Shown: piece after piece, positions 52,002 to 59,702 of the stretch
Numbering within the stretch: position 1 is the first letter of the stretch
Layout of the letters: every line of letters starts with the position of its first letter
Source of the DNA: Glycomyces harbinensis
GTDB lineage: Bacteria; Actinomycetota; Actinomycetes; Mycobacteriales; Micromonosporaceae
Reading direction: 5' to 3'
NCBI RefSeq assembly: GCF_900101745.1
Contig: NZ_FNAD01000001.1
Span: forward strand, 1 to 64,000
DNA length: 64,000 nt
Notes under the pieces: model-generated
The model's database searches: none
What the model was told of the DNA's origin: nothing
What the model saw: the letters and a program-made list of their open reading frames with translations, nothing else
Made by a program: the position numbers and the translations under genes

Positions 52002-52766
52002 ATGGAGCGAATCGGGATCATCGGCGTGGGCGAGATCGGCAAGGCGCTGGTCACCGGGATGTGCGAAGGCGTCGCGGATCCCCCGCAGGTGCTCCTGTCC
52101 CCCCGAGGCGCACGGACCTCCGCCGAACTGGCCGAACGGTACGCGGGCGCGACCGTGTGCGCGGACAACCAGGACGTGATCGAGCGGTCCGACCTCGTGG
52201 TCATCGCGGTCCGGCCGCAGGACTTGACCGCGCTCGAAGGACTGCGAGTCGGACCGGAGAAGCTGGTGCTCAACGTGATGGGCGGGATCTCCAACGACGA
52301 CCTGCGGCGGACGCTCGGCACCGACGCCGAGATCGTGAAGGCGATACCGCTTCCCGCCGTGAGCGAACGGCGCTCGATCACCGTCACCTACCCGTCCCAC
52401 CCGGTGGTGAACCGGCTCTTCGACGCCCTCGGCGGCGCGCAGCCCCTGCGGGACGAGTCGGAGCTCGACATCCTCCAGGCGCTCACCGCGACGCTCTCCA
52501 CCCACTACCACTACCTGACCGCGCTCTCCTCCTGGGCGGTCAAGCAGGGCATCGCGCCGGAGGACGCGGACCGCTTCCTGCGCGGCCTCTTCCAGAACCT
52601 CGGCCGCAGCCTCGGCGACCACGACCGCTCGCTGCAGGAGCTCGCGACCAACCACGAGACGCCCGGCGGCTTGAACGAGCGGATCCGCACCGCCTGGTTC
52701 GACCCCAACGCCGACGCGCTGGCCGAGTCCCTCGACGACCTCCTGGCCTCCTTCGACCGCGACTGA
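52002..52766 (+). CDS. Pyrroline-5-carboxylate reductase-like protein
   Basis: 254 residues from ATG 52002 (GAAGGAG upstream). An N-terminal Rossmann domain has IGIIGVGEIGKALVTGM (GxGxxG) and VVIAVRPQDL. NVMGGISNDDLRRTLG corresponds to the conserved strand before the substrate pocket. The C-terminal helical dimerisation domain is at about 150-250 but lacks the clear GSGPAY signature of true ProC. It may reduce an imine other than pyrroline-5-carboxylate. It ends before a 19-bp hairpin. Confidence 0.8.
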   Translation: MERIGIIGVGEIGKALVTGMCEGVADPPQVLLSPRGARTSAELAERYAGATVCADNQDVIERSDLVVIAVRPQDLTALEGLRVGPEKLVLNVMGGISNDDLRRTLGTDAEIVKAIPLPAVSERRSITVTYPSHPVVNRLFDALGGAQPLRDESELDILQALTATLSTHYHYLTALSSWAVKQGIAPEDADRFLRGLFQNLGRSLGDHDRSLQELATNHETPGGLNERIRTAWFDPNADALAESLDDLLASFDRD

Positions 52767-52776
52767 ACCTGCGACG

Positions 52777-52818
52777 AACGCGTGGAGGCGGGCCCGAACG
52801 GGCCCGCCTCCACGCGTT
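52777..52818. terminator. 19-bp perfect stem-loop, bidirectional terminator
   Basis: AACGCGTGGAGGCGGGCCC, loop GAAC, then its exact complement. It fills the 60-base gap between two converging genes. Confidence 0.75.
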
Positions 52819-52826
52819 CCTGCCGG

Positions 52827-54155
52827 TCAGGCCCGGCGCGCCTCCGCGACGAGCGCGTTCACCCGCTCGCGTTCGGCGCGACCCCAGGTCTCCTTGGTGA
52901 CGAGGATGCCGACGAGGCCGACGAGCGCGGCGCCCAGGTACAGCAGCGACGCACCCGGCCAGCCGAACGCGCCGACGAGCGCGGCCGCCAGGAGCGGCGC
53001 GAAACCGCCGATCGCGGCGGCGATCTGGTATCCGAGCGAGGCGCCCGAAGTCCTCGTCGCCGTGCGGAACTGCTCGGTGAGCAGCGCGCCCTGCGTGCCC
53101 GTGAGGGCGGCGTGGATGAGGCCGATGCCGATGATGAACACCGTCACGACCAGCACCGGTTCACCCTGGTTCGTCAAGAGGTACATGGGGAAGGCGAACA
53201 GCGCCGCCGCGATGCAGCCGGCGATGTAGATGGGCCGCCTGCCAATGCGGTCGGTGAGGCTGCCCGCCAGGAACGTCACGGCGATCGCCGTGATGCTCGC
53301 GGCCGTGATGGCGCCCAGGGCCACCGAGCGCAGTTCGGGTTCGCGCTCGGTGATGTAGTTGAGCAGGTAGGTCGCCGTCGAGTAGTACGCGAAGGACTCC
53401 ACGACGCGCAGGGCGATCACGCGGAGGATGCCCCGCCAGTCGTTGCGCAGGGTCGCGAGGAACGGGTTCTTCTCGGTCTTCCCGGCCGCCTGCGCCTCCT
53501 GGAACTCCGGCGATTCGGACAGGCGCGAGCGCACGAACAGCGCGACGATGACGAGCACGGCGCTGAACAGGAACGGCGTGCGCCACTGCCAGTCGCCTTC
53601 GAAGGTCGAGCTCCAGGCGAACATGCCGCTGGCGAGGGCGATGCCCAGCGGGTTGCCCGACTGGGGGATGGCGGCGAACATGCCGCGCCGGTGCCACGGC
53701 GCGTGCTCGTAGGCCATCGTGATCGCCCCGCCCCACTCGGCGCCGAACGCGAGGCCCTGGACCATGCGGATCGCCGTGAGGATGATCGGCGCGGCCACGC
53801 CGATCTGCGCGTAGGTCGGCATCAGGCCGATGGCGAAGGTCGCGGCGCCCATGACGATCATGGCGCCGACGAGCACCGGCTTGCGGCCGAACCGGTCGCC
53901 GAGGTAGCCGCCGACCGCGCCGCCGAGCGGGCGCATCACGAAGCCGACCGCCAGCGTGGCGAAGGCGAGCAGGGTGCTCACCAGCGGGTCCTCGGAGGGG
54001 AAGAACACGGGGCCGAAGTAGAGCGCGGCCGCCGTGCCGTAGGCGATGAAGTCGTAGTTCTCGACGCTGGTGCCGAGGGCGGCGGCGAAGGCGGTCTTGA
54101 CGCGGTCCTTCGAGCCGAGCGGGCTGCTCTTGGTCGCGGTTCCTGCCTGCGACAT
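52827..54155 (-). CDS. MFS transporter, metabolite:H+ symporter (MHS) type
   Basis: 442 residues from ATG 54153-54155 with AAGGAG. Twelve hydrophobic segments. TM1 begins ALGTSVENYDFIAYGTAAALYF; motif A is GGYLGDRFGRKPVLVG; EWGGAITMAYEHAPWHRRGM follows TM5, all typical of the ShiA/ProP/KgtP MHS branch. It imports an organic acid, betaine or similar by proton symport. It is last in an operon with LacI, ribokinase and RpiB genes, so it may carry the pentose-like or sugar-acid substrate of that pathway. Confidence 0.92.
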   Translation of the reverse strand: MSQAGTATKSSPLGSKDRVKTAFAAALGTSVENYDFIAYGTAAALYFGPVFFPSEDPLVSTLLAFATLAVGFVMRPLGGAVGGYLGDRFGRKPVLVGAMIVMGAATFAIGLMPTYAQIGVAAPIILTAIRMVQGLAFGAEWGGAITMAYEHAPWHRRGMFAAIPQSGNPLGIALASGMFAWSSTFEGDWQWRTPFLFSAVLVIVALFVRSRLSESPEFQEAQAAGKTEKNPFLATLRNDWRGILRVIALRVVESFAYYSTATYLLNYITEREPELRSVALGAITAASITAIAVTFLAGSLTDRIGRRPIYIAGCIAAALFAFPMYLLTNQGEPVLVVTVFIIGIGLIHAALTGTQGALLTEQFRTATRTSGASLGYQIAAAIGGFAPLLAAALVGAFGWPGASLLYLGAALVGLVGILVTKETWGRAERERVNALVAEARRA

Positions 54156-54205
54156 GGGGATCTCCTTTGATCGGGGTGGACGGGTGGACGGCCGGCCGGA
54201 GCCGG

Positions 54206-54643
54206 CTAATCGAGGGCGTTGAGCTTGGCGACGCGGCGGCGGGTGTCCTCGTCGTCGTCGAAGACGGCGTCGAGGAACTCGCGCACGATGTCGGGGATCA
54301 GCGCGTGGGGGACGAGCCAGGCGCCCATGGCGATGGCGTTGGCGTCGTCGTGCTCGACGGCCTGGTGCGCCGAGTACGGCTCGTGGGCGAGCCCGCACCG
54401 GATGCCCGGGAGCTTGTTGGCGGCCATGACGGCCCCCTGCCCGGTGCCGCAGACGAGGACGGCGCGGTCGGCCCGCCCTTCGATCACCGGTCGGCAGGTG
54501 GCCTCCGTGATGTCCGGGAAGTCCACCGGGTCGGTGCTGTCGGTGCCGCAGTCGACGACCTCGTGGCCGAGGCCTTCGATGAGGGCCCTGACGGTGTCCT
54601 TCATGGGGAAGCCTGCGTGGTCGGCGCCGAGCGCGATCTTCAT
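54206..54643 (-). CDS. rpiB: Ribose-5-phosphate isomerase B (RpiB/LacAB family)
   Basis: 145 residues. The start MKIALGADHAGFPMK carries the substrate-binding Asp and His. The catalytic Cys is in AVLVCGTGQGAVMAANK, with the anion hole after it. EHDDANAIAMGAWLV is the family's late block. It interconverts ribose-5-phosphate and ribulose-5-phosphate or a related aldose/ketose phosphate. The start overlaps the ribokinase stop (ATGA), so kinase and isomerase act in sequence. Confidence 0.93.
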   Translation of the reverse strand: MKIALGADHAGFPMKDTVRALIEGLGHEVVDCGTDSTDPVDFPDITEATCRPVIEGRADRAVLVCGTGQGAVMAANKLPGIRCGLAHEPYSAHQAVEHDDANAIAMGAWLVPHALIPDIVREFLDAVFDDDEDTRRRVAKLNALD

Positions 54644-55989
54644 CGGGTGGTCCTTTCGACGGTGTTCTCTTCGGGCGCTTCGGATCCGGCCTCTGCAGAG
54701 ATCTGCTCCGGAGGTCCGGGGTACCGGTCGAGCGCCTCGACGTCGGCCCTCATGGGAATCGACGTGGAGGCTCCCGGCCTGGTGACCGCGAGGGACGCGG
54801 CGTCGAGGGCGCGTCGGAGCCGCTGGGGGAGCGGCAGGTCGGCGAGCGCCGCGAAGTAGCCGGCGAACGTGTCGCCGGCGGCGGTGGTGTCGACGGCCGC
54901 GACCTGCCGCGCCGCCGCGCGGCCCGTCTCGCCGCCGACGCGGTAGACCGCGCCCTCGTCGCCGAGAGTGCAGATGACGTCGGCGCCGATCGCCGCGGCG
55001 ACCTTGCCGAGCAGCGGTTCGAGTGAAGTGTCGGTGACCCCGAGTAGGGTTGCGATCCGGCCGAGCTCATGTTCGTTCACCAGGAGGAGGTCATGCCGAT
55101 CAACCAGTTCCTCTGAGGACTCCGGTGCGGGGGCCGCGTTCCAGACGACCGAAGCGCCGCCTTCGCGGGCGAGACCGGCGGCGAGGCGCGAAGTCTCGGC
55201 CGGGACCTCGTTCTGGAGCAGCAGCACGTCGCCCGGTCGCAGCGCGGTACACGCTTCCCGCACGGCCGCTTCGGGAATCGCGTGATTGGCGCCGGCGACG
55301 ACGACGATCGAGTTCTCGGCGGCGTCGTCGATGAACACGAAGGCGCGGCCTGACGGGACGCCGTCGAGGCGGGTGACGCCTTCGACGTCGACACCGTCGG
55401 CTTCGAGTGCGGCGAGCACCGCGGTGCCGTCCTGAGCGCCGACCGCGCCGACCATCCGCACGTCGGCCCCCGCCCGGGCGGCGGCCACGGCCTGGTTGGC
55501 GCCCTTGCCGCCGAGCGCGGTGTCGGCGGACCGCGCACTGAGCGTTTCGCCGGGTGCAGGGAAGCGCGGCACGCGCACGGCGTCATCGATATTGATACTG
55601 CCGACCACCAGCACGCGGTTACGAGCGAGCGGGCGGCCCGCGGAGTCCACTTCGGCCGATGGTGCGGGTACCGGAGTGGCGTTGACCAGCGGGCGGCCCG
55701 CGGGGTTCGCTTCAGCCGAGGGCGCGGGTACCGTAGCGGCGCTGACCGACGGGTGGCCCGCGGAGCCCGCCTCGGCCGACAGCGCGGGTTTGGTCGAAGC
55801 GCCCCATCGCAGTCGCCCGGCGCTGCCGATCGCCGGTGCGGGATCCGTTGGCGCGCTGGGGAGTCCACGGAGCACCGCTCCGGCCTCGGGTGTCGGCCCG
55901 CTTGCGGATGCTCGCTCCGGTTCGCCGAGCCGTGCGAATTCGGTCGGAGCGTTCGTGTTCGCTCGTCGGAGGGCATCCGGGGCGCTCAT
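54640..55989 (-). CDS. Ribokinase (PfkB family) with a long repeat-bearing N-terminal extension
   Basis: 449 residues from ATG 55987-55989, which overlaps the LacI stop (ATGA). The PfkB kinase occupies about 125-430: VLVVGSINIDD, the sugar-binding GGKGANQAVAAARAGA, and the catalytic loop VDTTAAGDTFAGYFAA with Asp in GAGD-like AAGD. It phosphorylates ribose or a similar sugar at O5. The preceding ~123 residues are Ala/Pro/Ser-rich and contain three 20-residue repeats. A normal ribokinase starts near residue 125, but no good ribosome site was seen there. Confidence 0.85.
   Translation of the reverse strand: MSAPDALRRANTNAPTEFARLGEPERASASGPTPEAGAVLRGLPSAPTDPAPAIGSAGRLRWGASTKPALSAEAGSAGHPSVSAATVPAPSAEANPAGRPLVNATPVPAPSAEVDSAGRPLARNRVLVVGSINIDDAVRVPRFPAPGETLSARSADTALGGKGANQAVAAARAGADVRMVGAVGAQDGTAVLAALEADGVDVEGVTRLDGVPSGRAFVFIDDAAENSIVVVAGANHAIPEAAVREACTALRPGDVLLLQNEVPAETSRLAAGLAREGGASVVWNAAPAPESSEELVDRHDLLLVNEHELGRIATLLGVTDTSLEPLLGKVAAAIGADVICTLGDEGAVYRVGGETGRAAARQVAAVDTTAAGDTFAGYFAALADLPLPQRLRRALDAASLAVTRPGASTSIPMRADVEALDRYPGPPEQISAEAGSEAPEENTVERTTR
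55621..55800. repeat. Three tandem 60-bp direct repeats within the ribokinase extension
   Basis: The block GGGCGGCCCGCGG recurs at 55631 and 55691, and as GGGTGGCCCGCGG at 55751, exactly 60 bases apart, with related sequence between. Each unit encodes about 20 residues like AGRPLVNATPVPAPSAEV on the minus strand. Confidence 0.85.
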
Positions 55990-56981
55990 GCGCGGTCTCC
56001 TTCCGAGCGGTCGATGAACGAGGTCGCGATGCGCTGCGAGGTTGCGGTGCCGCCGCCGATGAGGTCGAGCAGGCCCCGCACGCCGGCGCGGCCGATCTCG
56101 GGGGCGTCGTTGCAGACGGCGCTGACGGGCGGCGAGGTGAACGCGAACCACTCGACGTCGTCGAAGGAGACGATCTCGATGCGCGAGGCCGCTTCGGCCC
56201 CGAGCCGTTCGCGCAGGGCGCGCATGGCGCCGAGCGTGGTCTGCCCGTTGGCGCCGAACACGGCGGTGGGCCGGGTGCCGCGGTCGAGGATGCGCAGCAT
56301 GGCCTCGGCGGCGCCGTCCGCGAGGAAGTCCCCGGCGTCGATGAGCGCGTCGTCGGTGCTGATGCCGTGGGCTTCGCGCCCGGCCAGGTAGGCGTCGTGC
56401 CGCTCGGCACCGGTCGAGAAGCTCTCGGGGCCGCCGACGAAGGCGACGTCGCGGTGCCCGCGGCGCTGGAGCCAGGCGAGCGCCTGGGCGACGCCCCCGG
56501 CGTTGTCGGTGCCGTACAGCGGGAGGTCGACGCCGTCGATCGACCGGTTGAGCAGCACGACCGGGAGCTTCGAGGCGATCAGGGCCTCCAGGCGGGGGTT
56601 CTTCGGGCCCTGCGGCGACAGCAGCAGGCCGTCGATGCGCTGGGACGCGAAGGCGTCGATCACGGCGTCCGCCTGTTCGGCGTCCTCGTTGGCGTTGGCG
56701 AGCAGCAGGGTGTACCCGTGGGCGCGCGCCTCCTGCTCGGCCGCGTGGGCGAGTTCGGAGAAGAACGTGTTGCGGATGTCCGAGACGAGCAGCCCGAGCA
56801 CGTCGGTGCGGGCGCGGCGCAGCGAGCGGGCCGGGCCGTTCGCGATGTAGCCGAGTTCGCGGGCGGCGGCGAGGACGCGGCTGCGGGAGTCGGGGGACGT
56901 CTGCGGACTGCCGCTGAGGACGCGGGACGCCGTGCCGACGGCTACGCCGGCGCGCGCCGCGACGTCTTTGATCGTGGCCAA
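55986..56981 (-). CDS. LacI-family transcriptional regulator (RbsR-like)
   Basis: 331 residues from TTG 56979-56981. The helix-turn-helix is ATIKDVAARAGVAVGTASRVL, the hinge is NGPARSLRRARTD, and the sugar-binding domain is at about 60-325 (GLLVSDIRNTFFSELAHAAE, FASQRIDGLLLSP, IEIVSFDDVEWFAFTSPPVS). First gene of the ribokinase-RpiB-MHS operon. Two GGAAACG-type operators lie 18-50 bases upstream, between it and the divergent GH10 gene, so it probably represses itself and perhaps both directions. Confidence 0.93.
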   Translation of the reverse strand: MATIKDVAARAGVAVGTASRVLSGSPQTSPDSRSRVLAAARELGYIANGPARSLRRARTDVLGLLVSDIRNTFFSELAHAAEQEARAHGYTLLLANANEDAEQADAVIDAFASQRIDGLLLSPQGPKNPRLEALIASKLPVVLLNRSIDGVDLPLYGTDNAGGVAQALAWLQRRGHRDVAFVGGPESFSTGAERHDAYLAGREAHGISTDDALIDAGDFLADGAAEAMLRILDRGTRPTAVFGANGQTTLGAMRALRERLGAEAASRIEIVSFDDVEWFAFTSPPVSAVCNDAPEIGRAGVRGLLDLIGGGTATSQRIATSFIDRSEGDRA

Positions 56982-56998
56982 GATGCCTCACCTCGTCG

Positions 56999-57028
56999 TG
57001 GAAACGATTCCATGGCGGAAACGTTTCC
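56999..57028. promoter_or_regulatory. Paired LacI-type operators upstream of the RbsR-like gene
   Basis: TGGAAACGATTCCA (56999-57012) and GGAAACGTTTCC (57017-57028, perfect) have centres 17 bases apart. Both carry the central CG of LacI-family sites. Confidence 0.75.
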
Positions 57029-57159
57029 ATCGTAACGCCGACCACTGCCGACCGCAACCCGGGTCCGGCGCGGCCCGCCGACGAGGGCGTTCACCGTTCG
57101 CGGAGTTCGCACTTGACGCGGGGCCGCGCACCTGTTGGAATATCCGCATCGTTCGAAAC

Positions 57160-57169
57160 TTCCATGGAA
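57160..57169. promoter_or_regulatory. TTCCATGGAA palindrome before the GH10 gene
   Basis: TTCCATGGAA, with near-symmetric flanks (ACTTCCATGGAAAGT), 13 bases before the GH10 start. It resembles a half-degenerate GGAA/TTCC operator and could be a third site for the neighbouring LacI regulator. Confidence 0.4.
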
Positions 57170-57181
57170 AGTGTTGAAAAC

Positions 57182-58420
57182 ATGACCGGAATTTCCGACA
57201 ATCGCGAGATCCGCCGCCACCGAGTCGCCGACGCCGAGGTCACGCTGGTGCGCGACGGGGAGCCGCTGGCCGGGCACGAGGTCGAACTGCGCCAGGTCCG
57301 GCACCGGTTCCTGTTCGGCTGCACCGGCTTCGAATTCCTCGACTACGCGAGCGGGACCTCCGAGGACCCGGAGCGCGACGAACGCCTGCTCGAGCAGTGG
57401 GAAGGCCTGTTCAACTTCGCGACCCTGCCGTTCTACTGGGGCCGCTTCGAACCCGAGCGCGGCAAGCCGGACACGGATCGCCTCGTGAAGGGCGCCGAGT
57501 GGCTGGCCGGGCGCGGGCACACCGTCAAGGGCCACCCGCTCGCCTGGCACACGGTCACCGCGGATTGGCTCCTCGACCTCGACAACGCCGCCATCGCGGC
57601 GGCCCAGACCGACCGCATCCGCCGCGAGACGACCCGCTTCGCCGGGGTGATCGACACCTGGGACGTCATCAACGAGGTCGTCATCATGCCGATCTTCGAC
57701 AAGTACGACAACGGCATCACCAGGCTGTGCCGCGACATCGGACGCATTCCCATGGTGCGCATGGTCTTCGACGCCGCCCGAGAGTCCAACCCGGACGCGG
57801 TCCTGCTCCTGAACGACTTCGACATGTCCGCGGCCTTCGAATGCCTCATCGAGGGCGTGCTCGAAGCCGGGATCAAGATCGACGCCCTCGGCCTCCAGAG
57901 CCATATGCACCAGGGCTACTGGGGCGAGGAGAAGACCCTGTCGATCCTCGACCGGTTCTCCCGGTACGGGCTCCCGATCCACTTCACCGAGACCACCCTG
58001 CTCTCCGGGCACGTCATGCCGCCCGAGATCGAGGACCTCAACGACTACCAGATCGACTCGTGGCCGAGCACCCCCGAAGGCGAAGCGCGGCAGGCCGACG
58101 AGATCGAGCGCCACTACCGGACCCTGGTCTCCCACCCCGCGGTCGAGGCGATCACCTACTGGGGGATGAGCGACGGCGGCTGGCTCGGCGCACCGGGCGG
58201 CTTCGTGCGGGCCGACGGCACCGCCAAGCCCTCCTACGACCGCCTCCACCACCTCGTCAACGACGAGTGGGGACAGCGCCCGACCACGGTCGCCACCGAC
58301 GCCGAAGGGCGCCTGCGCGTCAGCGGCTTCCTGGGCGACTACCGCATCACCTGGCGGGGCGAGGAGATCGACTTCGCACTGGACGAGGTGGGGGAGCAGC
58401 GGCTCACGCTGGAGATCTGA
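57182..58420 (+). CDS. Intracellular GH10 family glycoside hydrolase (xylanase-like)
   Basis: 412 residues from ATG 57182; an in-frame ATG at 57164 is an alternative. The GH10 barrel spans about 40-355. Acid/base E165 is in TWDVINEV, nucleophile E270 in IHFTETTL, and GHPLAWHTV provides the -1 subsite His. A small beta-rich tail ends the protein. No signal peptide, unlike secreted xylanases, so it likely acts on short imported xylo- or related oligosaccharides. It is divergent from the LacI-ribokinase operon. Confidence 0.9.
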   Translation: MTGISDNREIRRHRVADAEVTLVRDGEPLAGHEVELRQVRHRFLFGCTGFEFLDYASGTSEDPERDERLLEQWEGLFNFATLPFYWGRFEPERGKPDTDRLVKGAEWLAGRGHTVKGHPLAWHTVTADWLLDLDNAAIAAAQTDRIRRETTRFAGVIDTWDVINEVVIMPIFDKYDNGITRLCRDIGRIPMVRMVFDAARESNPDAVLLLNDFDMSAAFECLIEGVLEAGIKIDALGLQSHMHQGYWGEEKTLSILDRFSRYGLPIHFTETTLLSGHVMPPEIEDLNDYQIDSWPSTPEGEARQADEIERHYRTLVSHPAVEAITYWGMSDGGWLGAPGGFVRADGTAKPSYDRLHHLVNDEWGQRPTTVATDAEGRLRVSGFLGDYRITWRGEEIDFALDEVGEQRLTLEI

Positions 58421-58456
58421 CCGGGGCGGGCGTCCGGTCGGCGGAACGCCTGCGGC

Positions 58457-59488
58457 TCAGGCGGACTCGCGGACGACCAGGACCGGGTCGAAGATGACCG
58501 AGGTCGGGTCCGGCGACGGGTGCTCGATGCGTCCGAGCAGGAGCCGCACCATCTCGGCGGCCATCTCCTCCAGCGGCTGGCGGATCGTGGTGATGCCGGG
58601 CCGGCTGAGGCGGGCCGGGGCGCTGTCGTCGAAGCCGACGACGGCCACGTCCTCGGGGACCCGCCGCCCCCGGTCGTGCAGGACATGGATGGCGCCCTGG
58701 GCCATCAGGTCGCTCGCGGCGAACACCGCGTCGAGTTCGGGGACCCGGTCGAGCAGCTCCTTCATGGCGAGTTCGCCGCTGTCGTAGGTGAAGCCGCCCT
58801 CCGAGGACGGCACGAAGGCGCACCCGTGACGGGCCCAGCCCTCCTCGTACCCGGCCTGGCGCTCCTGCGCGGCCGGGATGCGCAGGGGGCCGGTGATCGC
58901 GACCGGCCGCCGGCATCCGCGCGAGGCCAGGTGGTCGGCGGCCATCCGGCCGCCCTCCCGGTGCGCGAGGTCCACATAGCTCACCGGCCCGGTCCGCGCT
59001 GGCCGCGCGAACCGCACCACGGGCCGGCCCACGGCGTCGAGCATCTCGGGCAGCCGCTCGTCGGGGAAGGTCGAGACCAGCAGCGCGCCGTCGGCGTTGC
59101 CCTGCTTGAAGTACGCGGTGATCGCGGCGTCGTCGGCCTCGTCCTCGGCGAGCATGAGCGCCGGGAAGATCCCGCGCGGCTTCAGCGCGCCGATGATGCC
59201 CGTCAGGAGCCGCCCGAAGAACGGGTCGGTGAGGAACTGGCCCGCGTTGAGGCTGTCGCTCAGGTCCGTGCCGGCGACGACCACGCCGACCGCCTCGCTG
59301 CGGCGGGTGACCAGCGACCGCGCGGCCCGGTTCGGCACGTAGCCGGTCTCCGCGACGGCGCGGCGCACGACCTCCTGGATGTCGGGGGCGACGTTGCGCG
59401 TCTCGTTGATGACCCGCGAGACCGTCGCACGGGAGACGCCGGCGACGCGCGCCACGTCCTCAAGGGTCGGTGAGGGATCAGCGCTCAT
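58457..59488 (-). CDS. LacI-family transcriptional regulator of the secreted hydrolase cluster
   Basis: 343 residues from ATG 59486-59488. The helix-turn-helix is TLEDVARVAGVSRATVSRVI with hinge NRAARSLVTRRSE. The sugar-binding domain is at about 62-335 (VGVVVAGTDLSDSLNAGQFLTDPFFGRLLTGI, VAVVGFDDSAPARLSRPGIT). A related operator (TGGAAATCGCTCTCCC) lies 22-37 bases before it, and a perfect 20-bp version sits before the divergent secreted genes, so it likely represses both. Confidence 0.93.
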   Translation of the reverse strand: MSADPSPTLEDVARVAGVSRATVSRVINETRNVAPDIQEVVRRAVAETGYVPNRAARSLVTRRSEAVGVVVAGTDLSDSLNAGQFLTDPFFGRLLTGIIGALKPRGIFPALMLAEDEADDAAITAYFKQGNADGALLVSTFPDERLPEMLDAVGRPVVRFARPARTGPVSYVDLAHREGGRMAADHLASRGCRRPVAITGPLRIPAAQERQAGYEEGWARHGCAFVPSSEGGFTYDSGELAMKELLDRVPELDAVFAASDLMAQGAIHVLHDRGRRVPEDVAVVGFDDSAPARLSRPGITTIRQPLEEMAAEMVRLLLGRIEHPSPDPTSVIFDPVLVVRESA

Positions 59489-59509
59489 CGCCCAGTTATA
59501 GCACACTCT

Positions 59510-59525
59510 TGGAAATCGCTCTCCC
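59510..59525. promoter_or_regulatory. LacI operator, imperfect copy (autoregulatory)
   Basis: TGGAAATCGCTCTCCC: its right half is identical to the half-site of the operator at 59639-59658 and the left half is degenerate. Confidence 0.6.
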
Positions 59526-59601
59526 GTCAAGAAGACCGCAGTCGGTCTTATACCAGCCGAAAACGACGACGATTCCGGCCGATTCCAAGATATCGAAGAA
59601 C

Positions 59602-59631
59602 TTGACAATCTCGAAATGCCGGGTTTAGCAT
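59602..59631 (+). promoter_or_regulatory. Sigma-70-type promoter of the secreted hydrolase cluster
   Basis: Perfect -35 TTGACA (59602-59607), 17- or 18-base spacer, then TTAGCAT (59625-59631) as -10. Transcription would start within the 20-bp operator just downstream. Confidence 0.75.
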
Positions 59632-59638
59632 GAGCATC

Positions 59639-59658
59639 ATGGGAGAGCGCTCTCCCAT
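59639..59658. promoter_or_regulatory. LacI operator, perfect 20-bp palindrome
   Basis: ATGGGAGAGCGCTCTCCCAT with the central CG of LacI sites. It begins eight bases after the -10 box, so the bound repressor would block transcription start. Shared half-sites with 59510-59525 point to the adjacent LacI protein. Confidence 0.85.
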
Positions 59659-59702
59659 TTTCCGCCCGTTCCTCTCCTCATCCAACCTCCCTGGAGGCCC
59701 AT

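Noticed and set aside
55621-55800. Tandem 60-bp repeats as an intergenic satellite or integration site
   Set aside because: They are in frame with the ribokinase gene and keep it open, so they are coding repeats.
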